From Salvator merianae (Eukaryota > Chordata > Lepidosauria > Squamata > Teiidae), in the NCBI GenBank assembly GCA_003586115.2, contig QVOM02000101.1:25276512-25340511 (forward strand): 64,000 nucleotides of DNA, read 5' to 3'. Under the pieces are notes generated by a model. It searched no databases. It had not been told where the DNA came from and saw only the letters and a list, made by a program, of their open reading frames with translations. Below are positions 24,505 to 36,193 of the stretch, piece by piece; the first letter of the stretch is position 1, and each line of letters begins with the position of its first letter. Made by a program: the position numbers and the translations under genes.

Positions 24505-25237
24505 GGGCCTGTTCGCACTTCACATGGCACTATAGGGCCTGAAAAGCTATCTTAGGCTGGTTAATGGTGCGTGCGAATGCGAATGCCATTAACCATGCCT
24601 GAGGCTCGCCATGACACCCGGGCCTTTTTTTGGGCGGCCTGATCACCCCAATAAGGCCGGGCGCGCCTGATCTGGGAGCCACGGGCCCGATCGGGAAGGC
24701 CCAATCCTGCTACAGGGTGAGAGAGGCCCAGCACGCACACACGATCGTGTCATCGCCGTGCGCACTGCGTGGGCCTCCCAGTCGCCATGGCAGCAGCCTG
24801 GTGCTTGTAGGCCGCTGCCGCGGCACCTACCCTTCGTGTCCACAATCAGACACTGAAACACCGGATGGGGAGCAGTGCAGCCCCATCTGGCATCCCAGGC
24901 CCGATCGCAGCAGAATGGGCACGACTGGAGCCTCATGCGGGCATAGGTCCCATTGCCCATCATGCATTGTATGATCGTAAGATCACGCATGCATGATGGG
25001 TGGGCTGATCGCCCAGAAGATGGCCACCGCCGTGGACAAGGTAGGTGTGAATGAATCCTCACCTGAAGCTCACTTTGAACTTCAGGTGAGGATTCTGACA
25101 CCTTTTTACTTGTCTGGCAGTAGCAGGGATCGGCAGTGGATGAGGTCTGCTGCCGGTCGCTACAGCCATCGTCTGGTGTGAACGCACTTGTCTAGTGAGC
25201 GTCCCTGACACTCACTAGTTAAAGTGCGAAAACACCC
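24505..25237. mobile_element. GGGC element (family G), GC-rich
   Basis: Left terminus GGGCCTGTTCGCACTTCAC; right terminus TTAAAGTGCGAAAACACCC. The flanks GTG and ATG may be a worn 3-bp TSD. The interior is GC-rich, unlike its AT-rich surroundings, and contains a perfect 16-bp hairpin at 25053-25095. Words such as AAGATGGCCACCGCCGTGG parallel AAGATGACCACCACTGTGC in the second copy at 57023-57840. The 114- and 152-codon frames inside are products of GC richness. Confidence 0.75.
25053..25095. repeat. Perfect 16-bp inverted repeat inside the family-G element
   Basis: Arms GAATCCTCACCTGAAG at 25053-25068 and its exact inverse at 25080-25095, with an 11-nt loop. The sister element at 57023 has a comparable hairpin (GGAACCTTACCT and AGGTAAGGTTCC, about 57161-57208), so the fold is a family trait. 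Confidence 0.95.
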
Positions 25238-26654
25238 ATGGTGTTCTGTAACATAGATTTGCATTTACATGTTGATTTAAATATGGCATGGTTGGTAAAA
25301 TTTCGAAGGAGATTGTTATCGCAGGCACAATTTGTGTGAGAAGGTTTGTGCTTATGATATCCTTGATACCATCTACACAGAAACAGCAGCTAGGGATGAG
25401 TCTATGTGCAGAAGGAGTCAGCTTTTGTGTCCATGCCTTGGGGAAAATGCTATGATCACAGCTCCAAAAGATATTTCTGTTACACATTATTTCACAAGCG
25501 GATGCTTGTGAGAGTGGAAAATCACAGCCTGCAGAACAGGCACCTCAAAAGGTGATTGTGGCTGCAAATGGAATTGCTGTGCTTGCTGCAAGATGCCTGT
25601 TGACGCTGCATGTGCAGACACAGCAGCAAAGATGCTTTTCCTGAGTGGCCCCTACTGTAAGTGAAGACATAGCTGATAGTTTGTAAGAGTTTGTGTTAAG
25701 GCATGGTGATATACTGATTGTAAGGCTGAAATGCACCTGGTAGTTATGTTTATTATTTTCTAGGATTTCTTCTTGAATCTTTTTGCATATTGTTAAGTCA
25801 AGTAAACCTGGCAAGGTATAAATGCTATTGCTAATGTACGTTTGACCTATATAGGTGGGATATTGAATGGATTTGTTATATACATAATTGGTATTTCTAA
25901 TGTTGAATAATATTTGCTTATTATAAATGCTGCAAGCTTTATATTCAGAAGGATAGTTTTGGATTTTTTATATAAACAATTTGAAATTTGGTTGTTTAGA
26001 CTGCGGGTAGGCATAAAAATGTTTGTACTTCTGGTTAGATTTTTATTGTAGCTATATGTTAGAAGCAGAAAAAAAAGGACTTTTATTCAAGTCCTTTGGT
26101 AATTAATATGTGATAAATATATATTATTCTCTGTTCTTGGGGAAATTTGTCTTCACTTCCTTAAAGTAATACTGGAAACTTTCAACAACATGATTAGGCA
26201 AGATGGTTTGCATTGTGGACCATTTTATCTTCTGGCAGAATGCCACTTTTGCATAGAACATGACATTGGAGTGGACCCCAGTGAAAAAATGGGACTATTT
26301 CAAATGGTTTCCCAAACATTTGCTGATAGTAGACTGACCCAGCCCCTTGTGTGCAGATGGCAGCAAGTGGGTGGTCTGATCTACCAGGTCTGAGGAGCCT
26401 GGCACCTGGCTGGAAGCTCTGCTGGAGGAGAATTGTGTCATCATTCCTGAGAGTGCCTGACTCCTGACTGACTGAGCACTGTGACCCTGGAGAAGACACT
26501 TCTTTGCAGGACTGGAGCCCTTTCATCAGTGGCCTTAGTCATAAGAACAACTGCTTGCAAACCTAGATGCTTCAGGCACAGGATTCTGCATGTCTGGGAG
26601 TGGGCCTGAAGGCTGCCAGATTCTCTGCAGTTGTGAACAGCTGTGCTTGATATG
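25238..26654. other. Unannotated sequence
   Basis: No gene or clear repeat was recognised. Open frames (60-110 codons) lack domains. Confidence 0.4.
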
Positions 26655-26657
26655 TGC

Positions 26658-26692
<35 letters not shown>
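26655..26692. repeat. (TA)n/(TG)n microsatellite
   Basis: A short TATA tract running into about 13 TG units. Confidence 0.95.
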
Positions 26693-26693
<1 letters not shown>

Positions 26694-26794
26694 TTGAAAA
26701 CTTTTTGTTTGGATTTTATATTTAGATGCATTTTATATTACATGTTAATATATGAATATTGTATTTTGTTCCTAAATTTTCTTTGGTAATAGCT

Positions 26795-26850
26795 TGCAAA
26801 CCACTTTGAGCATGCCATGGAAAGGCAGTATACAAATAAACAGGTGATGA
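26795..26850 (+). mobile_element. L2/CORE-SINE-like 3' tail
   Basis: 'gcaaaccactttgagcatgcc' followed by 'ggaaaggcagtatacaaataa' and GATGAT units. This order (CCACTTTGAG, AAGGCGGTATA, AAATA) is the 3' end of L2-type LINEs and the SINEs that use them. The 5' part was not recognised. Confidence 0.5.
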
Positions 26851-27639
26851 TGATGATCTTGAAAGGCTCCCAGAAGTGACCCTGGTAATGCACTGAATGC
26901 CAGGCTAAAAAAGCCGTGGGCAGCAACTTTGGAGGCTGAAAACTTTCATTCTCAGCCTCTGGGGTTGATAGCCAGACTGGGTCACTGAAAAGTAAACAGT
27001 TCTGCACTGCTGGTCACCCCTCTGATCTTGGGCTAGAATTATCAGTCCAGCCCATAACCAGTTCTGCATGGCATGTGGAGAAGGCATAAGCTATGCAAAT
27101 ATTGTGCAGTGAGGTGTGATTGATGATTAACTTTTTATGGATTGCATATGTAACAATTGTTCCACCATTACTGGTCTATAAATTGAGAATGAGATTTATT
27201 ATGACTTTTATAGATTCCTAAAATCCTGCTAGTGAATGAAGCTAAAGTGTCACTCTTGTGGCTTGACTGAAAACTAACAATAAATAATTCTCAGATGACT
27301 ACCGTCCCAGTTTTTGAAAGGTTTTTTTGATACTTTTGTTGCACTTCTATGAACACACTATTATGCAATTGTTCAGAAAACAGTGAGAGAGAAAGAGTAT
27401 CAGATCATAGCCACAATATTTAACACATTCATTTTATGAAGATTGTCAGTGTTAACAATACTTCTTCCAACTTTTCTCCTCCCTTCTCTACTTCCCAATT
27501 ATATTGGTTGCAGTCAAGCACTGAGGTGGCTTCAGTATAAATTATGGACTTCATTAAGCAGTTTAGAGATTTTTTGTGATTTTTGTGTAAAGATGGTTTC
27601 CACTGCAAGTGATTGTGATATGAAGTGAACAGTACACAG
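26851..27639. other. Unannotated sequence
   Basis: Nothing was recognised apart from a weak similarity at 26860-27090 to about 19880-20290. Confidence 0.35.
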
Positions 27640-27754
27640 ATAAGGCTTCAAGGTGGTATATATAAAGCCATATATATATGAGCCACCCTGGGTCCCATTT
27701 TGGGAGAAGGGCGGGATATAAATAAATAAAATAAATAAATAAATAAATAAAATA
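27640..27754 (+). mobile_element. SINE/L2-like 3' tail with (TAAA)n
   Basis: 'gagccaccctgggtcccattt' and 'gggagaagggcgggatataaa', followed by TAAA units to about 27754. This is a typical 3' end of squamate L2-type or SINE copies. The 5' part is missing or diverged. Confidence 0.6.
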
Positions 27755-28436
27755 TATTTTTCCTTTCTTAAAAATCAAAAAACAAAAACATAGCAGTATG
27801 AGCTGAACTGTCAGGATACTGCCAAGGAGACTGAGTGTTGGGTGTGTCATAACAAAGAAAGTATAGCACTCATGCCTGTCTGAAAACTCTTGCAGATGAA
27901 ATACTTTGTTCTTAATAAACAAGCTAAATTTGCTCAAAAATGGCATGATGAAAGTGGACCTCAGCCTAAACTTTTTATCACCTTGGGATATTTTCCTGTA
28001 GATGGTAAGGAGAGAAAACATGGATGGAAGGAAGATGGAGCAGAATGCATGAAGGGGCAGTGCTAATAGTGGGAGTCATTCACTCTTGGCTCCAGCCTCA
28101 GTCCCCATCAGCATATGGCCTCCAGCAGATTATCCAGAAGGAATACATATTGCAGCAGAGGAGAAAATGGGTCTCCCACTTTGTGCCATTTGCTTCAACC
28201 CCTGTTTTATTTGCTTGGGTCAGTGAAAGCCCTTATAAGATTGAAAACAAACAAACCAACAAATAAACAAAAAAACCTAGGTAGGCCTAATCTATCCTTT
28301 CAGAAGATAGATTCTAGATATTTGAAAAGTGAAAGTTTCTCAAGTGAAACATCATTGGAAGGCTTCTGAACATCTATGCAGAAGCAAAGAGGGTAGAGTG
28401 TCTCCCCCTACTTGCATTGGTTTTGCAGATGTACAC
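27755..28436. other. Unannotated sequence
   Basis: A frame of 152 codons (minus, 27563-28021) runs from the tail above into this interval and contains the Ile/Tyr/Leu translation of the TAAA array; not a gene. Confidence 0.4.
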
Positions 28437-28439
28437 TGA

Positions 28440-29460
28440 GGCTGCGTTCCGACACGGCATTTAATCAGTTTACAGGCCGTCTTCAGTTCCCGCTGTCCCA
28501 ACATGATCTTGCCGTTCCGTAATTTTTATGGATTAAATTGGCGGAATCCGGATTACTTTGTCTTCGGATTTAATGAACTCTCAAGCCGTTCCAGATCGCT
28601 AGCGCGCTTTACTTTGTTCTGTGGGCACGGGGAAAGCGATTATTTGAGAGGGACCGTACTGTTTTGGGGGGCGTGCAGAGGGAGGGATCCCCATTTTGTG
28701 CCGTCCAATGACAGACTTTGTGGGTGGGCAGGAAGCACATTAGTTTCCTCTGCCTCCATTATCCCCCCTTTCCTCGCTGCCAGGGGAAAAGAAATCGTCC
28801 TCCTTCTTCGCTAAGCTGCGGTCCTGCCAGGAAGAAATTAAAGGCTTTCTCCAATTCTGTCTGCTCTTTAAAGGAAAAAATAAACTGTGCCTGTTTGGAG
28901 TTTTGCCGTGGTCAGCACACAGTTAAAAATAGTCGAGCCCCACACGTTCCCTCCCCACTTTTTCCCTTTGTTATGGACTTCTCCCGCTACTTTTATATTA
29001 AAGTGCATCAGCAGGGGAGCTCTCATGTGCATTTCAAAAGAACTTTAAAAAGCTTAAAGTTCATAGTTTTAAAGTGAACATAGTTTTAAAGTTCTGCTTG
29101 TGTAGACAGAGGCTGCAGGGAGGAGAAGGAGCAAATGGCGAATGCCTAGTAACGCTGCCAAGTGAATCCCTGTTCTGAAGCAGCAGGGGGACATATGGAG
29201 AGCGGAGCTGGAGTTTCCCGCCCCTGTGACATCAAGGTTTGAACATTGGGACTGCAGCCAATCGCTGACTGCATAGGGAGGAGAATTTGACGAGGGGTGG
29301 AGGCAGAAAGGGTACTGCCAAGCACGGGAAATATCAGTGTGGGAACGAGCAAGAACGAATTGACTCCGTGTTAATCTGTAACTGTGGGAACGACCAGAAG
29401 ACGAATTCACTGCGTGTACTCTTCTGATACGGATTACATTGACAATGTCCGACTATGGCC
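28440..29460 (+). mobile_element. Family-F DNA transposon copy 1, 3-bp TSD TGA
   Basis: The left end is GGCTGCGTTCCGACAC; the right end is the inverse of GGCCATAGTCGGACATTG. TGA flanks both sides (28437-28439 and 29461-29463). Most of the sequence matches copy 2 (31810-32997) read on the minus strand, including TTTAATCAGTTTACAGGCC, CTCAAGCCGTTCCAGATCGC, a CCTCTGCCTCCATTATCCCC block, AGCCAATCGCTGACTGC and CGTTCCCACACTGATATTTCC (minus). No transposase motif is readable. Non-autonomous; the 103-119-codon frames are chance. Confidence 0.88.
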
Positions 29461-29718
29461 TGAGTGCAAATGAGATGTATGGAAGACCCAGGAGCAGTGG
29501 CACCAACCAACACAGCCTCCCAGATGAATACAGCAGAGAGGGTTTTTTTTCCCTCTGCCTCGCAGGTGCCCCAGAGGGTCTTGGTCTCTGAAATCCTCAC
29601 AGCTGTGAGGTTCCTGCCTTGTGGTTTTTGTGATGGAACAAAAATGGGCCTGGAAGTCAGCCATTTTCAGTCTAGGGTGAAGAACAGCATAAGCAGAAAC
29701 TTGACTTCTTAAATCACT
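29461..29718. other. Short spacer between transposons
   Basis: Nothing was recognised. Confidence 0.35.
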
Positions 29719-30201
29719 GGGCCTGTTTGCACTTTTTGGCCTGGTATGGTATAATAATACTATACTAAGCCAGTAAGGTTGGAATGCAGTGGTGGCTATC
29801 CATACTACAAGTGCTGAACTAGCCACATACTTGACCAGTAGCATTTGGAATATGAATGGCCAGCCTGGATTGGCAAGACAATGTCCAACCGCATGCAGTA
29901 ATGTGCCAGATGTTGTCATGGTGATCTGGATGCAGTGAATGACTGCAAAGCCACAATCACACAGCTCACATCCCCTCACTGAGCTGCACCCCAGAGTGGT
30001 ATGAATCCATCTCCCTGGGAGCCATCCAGACACTTCTGGGCAGGTTGTGGAGTCCACAGCTGAATCACTTTGGGTAGGGACTATTCTGCTCTGGGATAGC
30101 TGCAGTGGTGGAGTAATGTGTATGGGCCATATGGAGCAATGCATGTGGGCCTGAGCAGTGAGCAGGCAGAAGCACTCCAACAGATAAGTGTGAAAAGGCC
30201 C
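29719..30201. mobile_element. GGGC element, 3-bp TSD ACT
   Basis: Left terminus GGGCCTGTTTGCACTTTTTG; right terminus AAGTGTGAAAAGGCCC. ACT flanks both sides (29716-29718 and 30202-30204). The 483-bp interior has the TTGTCATGGTGATCTGG type block of family A. The 261-codon minus-strand frame across 29434-30219 covers the whole element and both boundaries and shows no domain, so I do not annotate it as a gene. Confidence 0.85.
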
Positions 30202-31809
30202 ACTTTTTCTGTCATCCATTGCTCCACATGATGAGGGAAAAAACCAAATTTGCTGCTCATCTGCCCTAGGAGTAGTTTATCCTGCCCTATGGATAAGGCA
30301 ACTCTGAGCACTGTGTCTGTTCCTGTGAAGTGGCCTCTAGGCCAGATGGCAGTAAACCATTTTTTTAATTATTATTTTTACTTAGTAGACTGCAGCCTTT
30401 TGCTTTTGGTATGATTCACAATATTAATATTATTATTTGGGCTCAAACTATCATGACACAGTGGTGCTGTGGTCAGAGTATCACTTATTTGCTGGTACAG
30501 TAGTGTGTTGGGTGAGCCATAAGATCACATTGCAACAGGAACCTGATGTTGTTGTTGTTGCTGTTGTTAGGAATAGGGACTTCAAAATTAATGCCAAATA
30601 TAATAATTTGTTGGGGTTAAGTATGTTGCTATTTTTCCTTTGTAGTGCACAGTGGGTTCCCATGAGACAGTTCTGTTCAAGTTTACCATTAATGCTGTAT
30701 GTTATTTGTGTAGTTTTCCTTTTTGTGTACTCTTCTTATTTGTGTCACTTAAGCGCAAATGTTCTCTATTGTTATTGCCAATACTACAAGGAGAAATCCT
30801 CTGGGTGCTATTCTCATCTCTAGCTTTCACATTCTGTGAAGACTTTCAACTCAATCTGTAGCTATTCTGAATGCTGAAAATGTATCGCTCTCACACATAC
30901 ATACATACCGGCAATCATAAAACAAGTTCACCATACCTGTTTGAAATTAATGGGAGTAGTATATTTGGGCAGGTGAAAAAGACCAAAGCACAACTTATTT
31001 AAGTCTACAGGACAAGTTATTGCATCAACCATATATTTTCTATTTCTGCTATTTTAACTATTCTTCTCCTTGGAGAAAAGGTTGATTGTAGAGAATTGCA
31101 GCCACCTCTACAGATATGCAAGTCTCCCTGCTTTCTGTCCCAGATTCCGTGTATCACTGCAACCCACACAGCAGATCATCTAAAGTCAGTCATGATATAA
31201 ACTTTGAGAAGCCTTGCTCAAAGGACCTCATGGTTACTATGTGAAAATAAACAAACAAACAAATAAATAAATAAATACTTTATGATAGTCTTTTCCAGGA
31301 AAATTCTTCTTACAGATGTGTCCTCATTCCAGGGATGGAGCAGTGTAAGTTTTTTTTAAAAAGGAACAAAAGAACTGGGTCCACAAAGTTAACATATTTC
31401 TCTGTTATATTTTTGAAATAATGTGTGTGGTAAGGGCTTACTGTGGATAGAAACTCTTACTATGAATGGAAACAGAGGTTCTATGGAATGGACTTTGTAC
31501 AGGTGAAGCTTTGGCTTACTGCTTTTTTACCTCTATCAGAACATTGTCTTCCATACACTGCTTTCTCTTTCTCCTCTGTGATAGGGATAGCAGTTTTATT
31601 TACTTTACCTGAGATTAATTGTTTGGTTTCTTTTGAGATAATGCCATTATCTTGTAGTGTAACAAAAATTCATTCCTAAAAGTGTGTGTGTGGATCTGCT
31701 GCTTTATATAACATTTTGCCTTTAAACAATATGTATATCTCATGAAATGCTGTTTTCATGGACACTGAAATTGAAAAATCCAAACTGTGGCCAGTCCTGT
31801 TCCTTCTTT
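30202..31809. other. Unannotated sequence between the family-F copies
   Basis: Short GTT (30547-30569) and AAAC/AAAT (31247-31276) tracts. A 128-codon plus-strand frame at 30437-30823 is hydrophobic and Cys-rich, but has no recognisable family and is probably chance. Confidence 0.4.
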
Positions 31810-32997
31810 GGCCGTGGTCCAACATTGTAAATTTAATCTGTATCAGAAGAGTATAAGGACTGAATTTGTCTTGTGGTCGTTCCCACAGTTACAGTTTAAC
31901 ATGGACTCAATTCGTACCTGCTCGTTCCCACACTGATATTTCCCGTGCTTGGCACGGAGAAACAGTACCTTTCCTGCCTCCACCCTTCATCAAATTCTCC
32001 TCCTTGTGCAGTTAGTGATTGGCTGCAGTCCCAATGTTCAAATCTTGACATCACAGGGGCGGGAAAGTCAAGCTCCACTCTCCGTATGTCCCTGCTGCTG
32101 CCTCAGAACATGGATTCACTTGGCAGTGTTACTAGTCATTCGCCATTTGCTCCTTCTCCCCACTACAGCCTCTATCTACACAAGCAGAACTTTAAAACTA
32201 TGTGTACTGCAGAATTAAGCTTTTTAAAGGGCTGATGGTGATTTCTTCTCTCTTGCAAGTGCACTTTTGTGCAATTGCGCAATTTAAAAGTAGCACAAAA
32301 GCAGGGAGAGGTCTGTGACGAAGGGGAAACGTTGGGGGGGGGGGCTCTATTATTTTGATAGTGCAGTTCATCGCCAGCAAATGGACTCTGCCTCATCTCC
32401 CCCCAAGAAATCCGCAGCGGCATGTGTCCTCGCTGTGTAGCTGTGTGCTGCTGATGGCAAAACTCATCTTGAGTGGGTTCTTTGTTGGGGCAAGAGGACT
32501 GCAACCCCAAACAGGCGCAGTTTATTTTTTGGTTTAAAGAACAGATGGAAGTGGAGGAAGCCTTTAATTTCTTCCTGGCAGTGTTGAATGGGGGATAATG
32601 AAAGAGAAAGAACCGCAGCTTAGCGAAGTAAAAAGGAGGACAGTTTCTTTTCCCCTGGCAGTGACAGAAGGGGGGATAATGGAGGCAGAGGAAACTACTG
32701 CGCTTCCTGCCCTCTCACAAAGTCTGTCATTGGATGGCACAAAATGGGGGTCCCTCCCTCTGCACGCCCCCAAAAGAGAACGGTCCCTCCCAAATAGTCT
32801 CCTTCCCTTTTCCCACATCACAAAGTAAAGCGCGCTAGCAATCTGGAACGGCTTGAGAACTCATTAAATTCGAATACAAAGTAGTCTGGATTTTGCCAAT
32901 TTAGTCCAGAAAAACTATGGAATGGCAAGATCATGTCGGGCCAGCGGGAACTGAAGATGGCCTGTAAATTGATTAAATGCTGTTTCAGAACGCGGCC
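31810..32997 (-). mobile_element. Family-F DNA transposon copy 2, 3-bp TSD TTT
   Basis: The same element as 28440-29460, in opposite orientation. Ends here are GGCCGTGGTCCAACATTG on the left and, on the minus strand, GGCCGCGTTCTGAAACAGC on the right. TTT flanks both sides (31807-31809 and 32998-33000). At 1188 bp it is about 170 bp longer than copy 1; the extra part, near 32215-32345, includes a CAAGTGCAC/TTGTGCAATTGCGC tract and a run of nine G. The different TSDs show that the two copies inserted independently. Confidence 0.88.
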
Positions 32998-33000
32998 TTT

Positions 33001-35121
33001 TTGTATTAAGTTGGATGACACAGGTCCATTCTCGGAACATGCCCAACTCACAGGAATATCCACTCCAGGCAGGTTTATCTAGTCACCCTACTCCAGACAT
33101 CGCAGCATTAATCCACCTCTAAAGAATCTGCATCAGAGGTTGAGGTCTTCTCCAGACTCTACCCAGTTGTGCCTGGTATTAATCTGTGTTATCAAATGAT
33201 TGTATGCTTTTGTATTTGGTATTTTAAAATAGACCCAAGTAGAAATGTAATGTTAGCTGTACAGCAGAAGACTCTTACATTCATGTCACTGATATGTCAG
33301 AAAACACACATTTTACATAGTGATCATAGAGATGATACATTATAATATAGCAGCATAACAAGCATCAGTATGCCTGGGTAATTAACCTCATCCTTGTGCA
33401 AATAAGATTAATTGGTAATTTCCCCCTCTAATCTGGTGGGAAACATGGATAATTATAGTTGTATTGTTTATGTAAATGTTACACAAATATGCAGAAGGAC
33501 AGAACAGGCTACAAGTAAAGTTCAGCTAAATGCCTACTGCTGAATATACCACCAGAAGACAGATAAGCTAATTAAGATACACTATCTGCCTCAATAAATG
33601 TGGACAGCTTTTCTTCATGCACCAGTCCTGTTTGTCATAAACCTTCTAGTAGAACCATGCTGAGGTCAGTAACTGAAAAGAAATGTGAGTTGTGTAGGCT
33701 ATTGACAATAAGAGTCATGTGATAGAGGAAAGAAAATGGTCCTCATAACATAAAATAAATATAGCGGCAAGCAAAGAGCGGTGCTATGTTTTAGAATGAG
33801 CATAGTGTTTGTCAAGCTGGTGATTGTAAGACTGACCTTATTGAAGGCCATTTCATGCGTTACGTGGCAATAAATCCTCACTTCTACATAAAATGGGAAG
33901 CTGCAGACAGTTGCAGCTCCTTGTAGAATGGCCCACAAAAAGTTAAAGTAAAAATGGATTCATAAGAATATAAACAAGTAATACAAAAAGAAGCGAACAA
34001 AAACTGTAGGTACAGGGCACACATAACTGAGATGAAGAACAACAGAATGCCTTCTGTTTTATGTACAAAAATCACATGATCCAGCAACAGAATTATACAT
34101 TCAAAAATGATCTTGAGGCAGCATCTGGAGCTATAGACAAAATTAGGTGGTGCAAGGCAAGCTGTTTCTGCCCTTCAGCATCTCTTTCTGTTCACATTTT
34201 TTGATGCATAAGACAGCTTTCTCATTGATGTTCATTGGGAGTGGAAGCATCTTTGCTTCTACAGGTGACAATATGATATTTTAAGTACCCCAAATGTCCT
34301 CCTCCAAAGAGCATTTTGAGGAGAATGTTATCCACTCATTGAAGTTGCTAATTTTTGAATTTCACCTTCACCTTCTCTTTGGAATGGGGTACAGTGCAAA
34401 ATTAATAATGAGATAACTACTTGCTGCAAGACACTTAAAAGACCTTTAACATTTGCCATTCCAATCAAAACCTGTTTCCCTAAAAATCACAGAAATGGTT
34501 TCCAGTTATAGTTTAGCCTTTCTATTCAGTTTTCTGTGTGAAAACACGTGGGCTGTACATTCATTTTACATTGATTTATAAAAGTATGTATTCCATATTC
34601 CTATTGCGAGGTGACGAGTTCCTGAGCTTTTTTGGCTAATATAGCCCTCAGAACTTCCTGCCTCTGTGCCATATCTGTGCCTTGCACACTGCATGTGACC
34701 AGCCCCACAAGACCCACAGCTCATCTCCAAGGTGGGAAATCCAACCTTTTGTTCTGGAACTTCAAAGTCTCAAAGGTTGGGAGGTGTTAGCCGCATACAC
34801 AGTACCAATCTCAGCTTAGCAGTGCAACCAGAGGATCCTGCTATGAAGATGGGTTTTTTCATGCCCATCAGGTTGCTGTCAAAATGACAAAACACAAGTG
34901 CTGACAGACAAACTGACAAAAATCTATTGTGAACATACATCTTTTTTTTTTCCCTGAGGGAAGTGACCCCAGAGTTGTGGTAGGTGGGATTTTGGTCAAC
35001 TGAGAAGTTATGACCACTGTGCTTCAAAACCTGGCTCTCGTCCTGAAAATATGGGCATCTTGTGTTCCACCTTGAGCATCCTGCATCTAAATAATCCACA
35101 ATTAAGAGAGTATCAAAATTG
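33001..35121. other. Mostly unique sequence
   Basis: No gene was recognised. About 33330-33600 is AT-rich, repeat-free and could be conserved non-coding DNA (inference). Short minus-strand frames at 33699-34087 are Leu/Phe/Cys-rich and without a known family. Confidence 0.4.

Positions 35122-35185
<64 letters not shown>
35122..35185. repeat. (GATA)n microsatellite
   Basis: About 16 perfect GATA units. The minus-strand frame of 157 codons through it (SIYL repeats) is an artefact. Confidence 0.98.
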
Positions 35186-35458
35186 TTATGGAAAGTTGTT
35201 TAAAGAGGTGTGAGGTTGTCTTTTTAAAATGTGCCTTGAACAACCATGCATCCCCAAATGCACATGGTAGAGAGTGTCATTTGAGTGGAGAAAACTTCCT
35301 ACATACTTAAAAATTAGAACAGCACACAATCAAGAAACTCTGTGCTTTAAAAATGGGGAGCAGATCACAATGTAGCACAACAAATAAGAGTAATGTTTCA
35401 TAGTTCCCAGTCATGAAGGGAACTTACTATTGTAAGCATACGATACCAGAACAATTCT
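35186..35458. other. Unannotated sequence
   Basis: Nothing was recognised. Confidence 0.35.
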
Positions 35459-35612
35459 TGTTGCTGTTGTTGGGTACCATCAAATCATGGCTGACTTCTA
35501 TACAGTTTTCTTGGTAGAAATGCAGAAGTGGTTTGGGGAGAGGATGGGGATTGAACTGACAACCCTTTGCTTCTAAGGTTGCTCGCAGTACGACTGAGCT
35601 ATAACCCCTCCG
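35459..35612 (-). mobile_element. tRNA-derived SINE (Sauria-SINE-like)
   Basis: On the minus strand: GGTTATAGCTCAGTCGTAC (A-box region), GGTTGTCAGTTCAATCCCC (B-box region), then a body ending TTTGATGGTACCCAACAAC and an AACAAC tail. The tRNA-like head is better preserved than in 5709-5872. GAACAA occurs on both sides (near 35450 and 35621) and may be part of the TSD. Confidence 0.75.
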
Positions 35613-35764
35613 ACATGAACAACATAAGTTTCAACATTATCATGCAGATATTACAGAGTGGCTCACATAACAGCTTTTCCTCCATTTCCTTTTACTGCAG
35701 CCCCCTGATCTGCGCTGGGCATCTTTCATTTCCACTTATTAGTCACTGAAAGGGAGGAGAATTC

Positions 35765-36003
35765 TAGAGATGTGCAAATTCAGTTCAAATGGTTCAGATC
35801 AAACAATTTGGTATTTGAAATTTCTTATTTGAAAGGGGCTGGTTTGATTTGAACTGAACCAGGGTTACCTAGTCAAACAAAACGGTTTGATTCAAACTAT
35901 TCAAGCTCTTCTACATGTTGACCTCTAAAATAGGGCTTTTTACAATGTATTTCCAATCTTTTGTTTTAAAATAACTTTGAACCTGAGTTTGTGCACATCT
36001 CTA
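35765..36003. mobile_element. hAT-type MITE with perfect 8-bp TSD
   Basis: GAGAATTC lies directly before (35757-35764) and after (36004-36011). The left end TAGAGATGTGCAAATTCAG and right end CTGAGTTTGTGCACATCTCTA are inverted repeats. At 239 bp there is no coding capacity; the interior is rich in GGTTTGATT/TCAAA words. An exact 8-bp duplication and YAGNG terminus identify the hAT superfamily. Confidence 0.9.
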
Positions 36004-36193
36004 GAGAATTCCTAGTGCTACTGCTGCTTATGTCATAGCCCTGAAGCCTCTCTTTTTCTATAAAAAAGGCAAGAAAAAGAGGAAAAAGTTGTGGGGGGAA
36101 ATTCATACCTCTCTTTGGATTTTCTGGAAGTGGTCAGTTCAGTGGAGGTGCTGAAAAGGAACTTTGCCTAAATAGGTTCCTGGTCAAAATTAT

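Noticed and set aside
24643..25101. 152-codon minus-strand frame, Cys/Arg-rich
   Set aside because: Lies wholly inside the GC-rich family-G element; the sister copy does not keep the frame.
29434..30219. 261-codon minus-strand frame
   Set aside because: It spans a complete GGGC element with TSDs, both of its edges and part of a family-F copy, and has no recognisable domain; chance openness.
30437..30823. 128-codon hydrophobic frame as a membrane protein
   Set aside because: No start context, splice or family evidence; composition is that of T-rich non-coding DNA.
28440..32997. Segmental inverted duplication
   Set aside because: Homology stops exactly at the TIRs and each copy has a different 3-bp TSD, so two transposon insertions explain it.
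35459..35612. Functional tRNA gene on the minus strand
   Set aside because: The head is tRNA-like but the body and tail are those of a SINE, as in 5709-5872.
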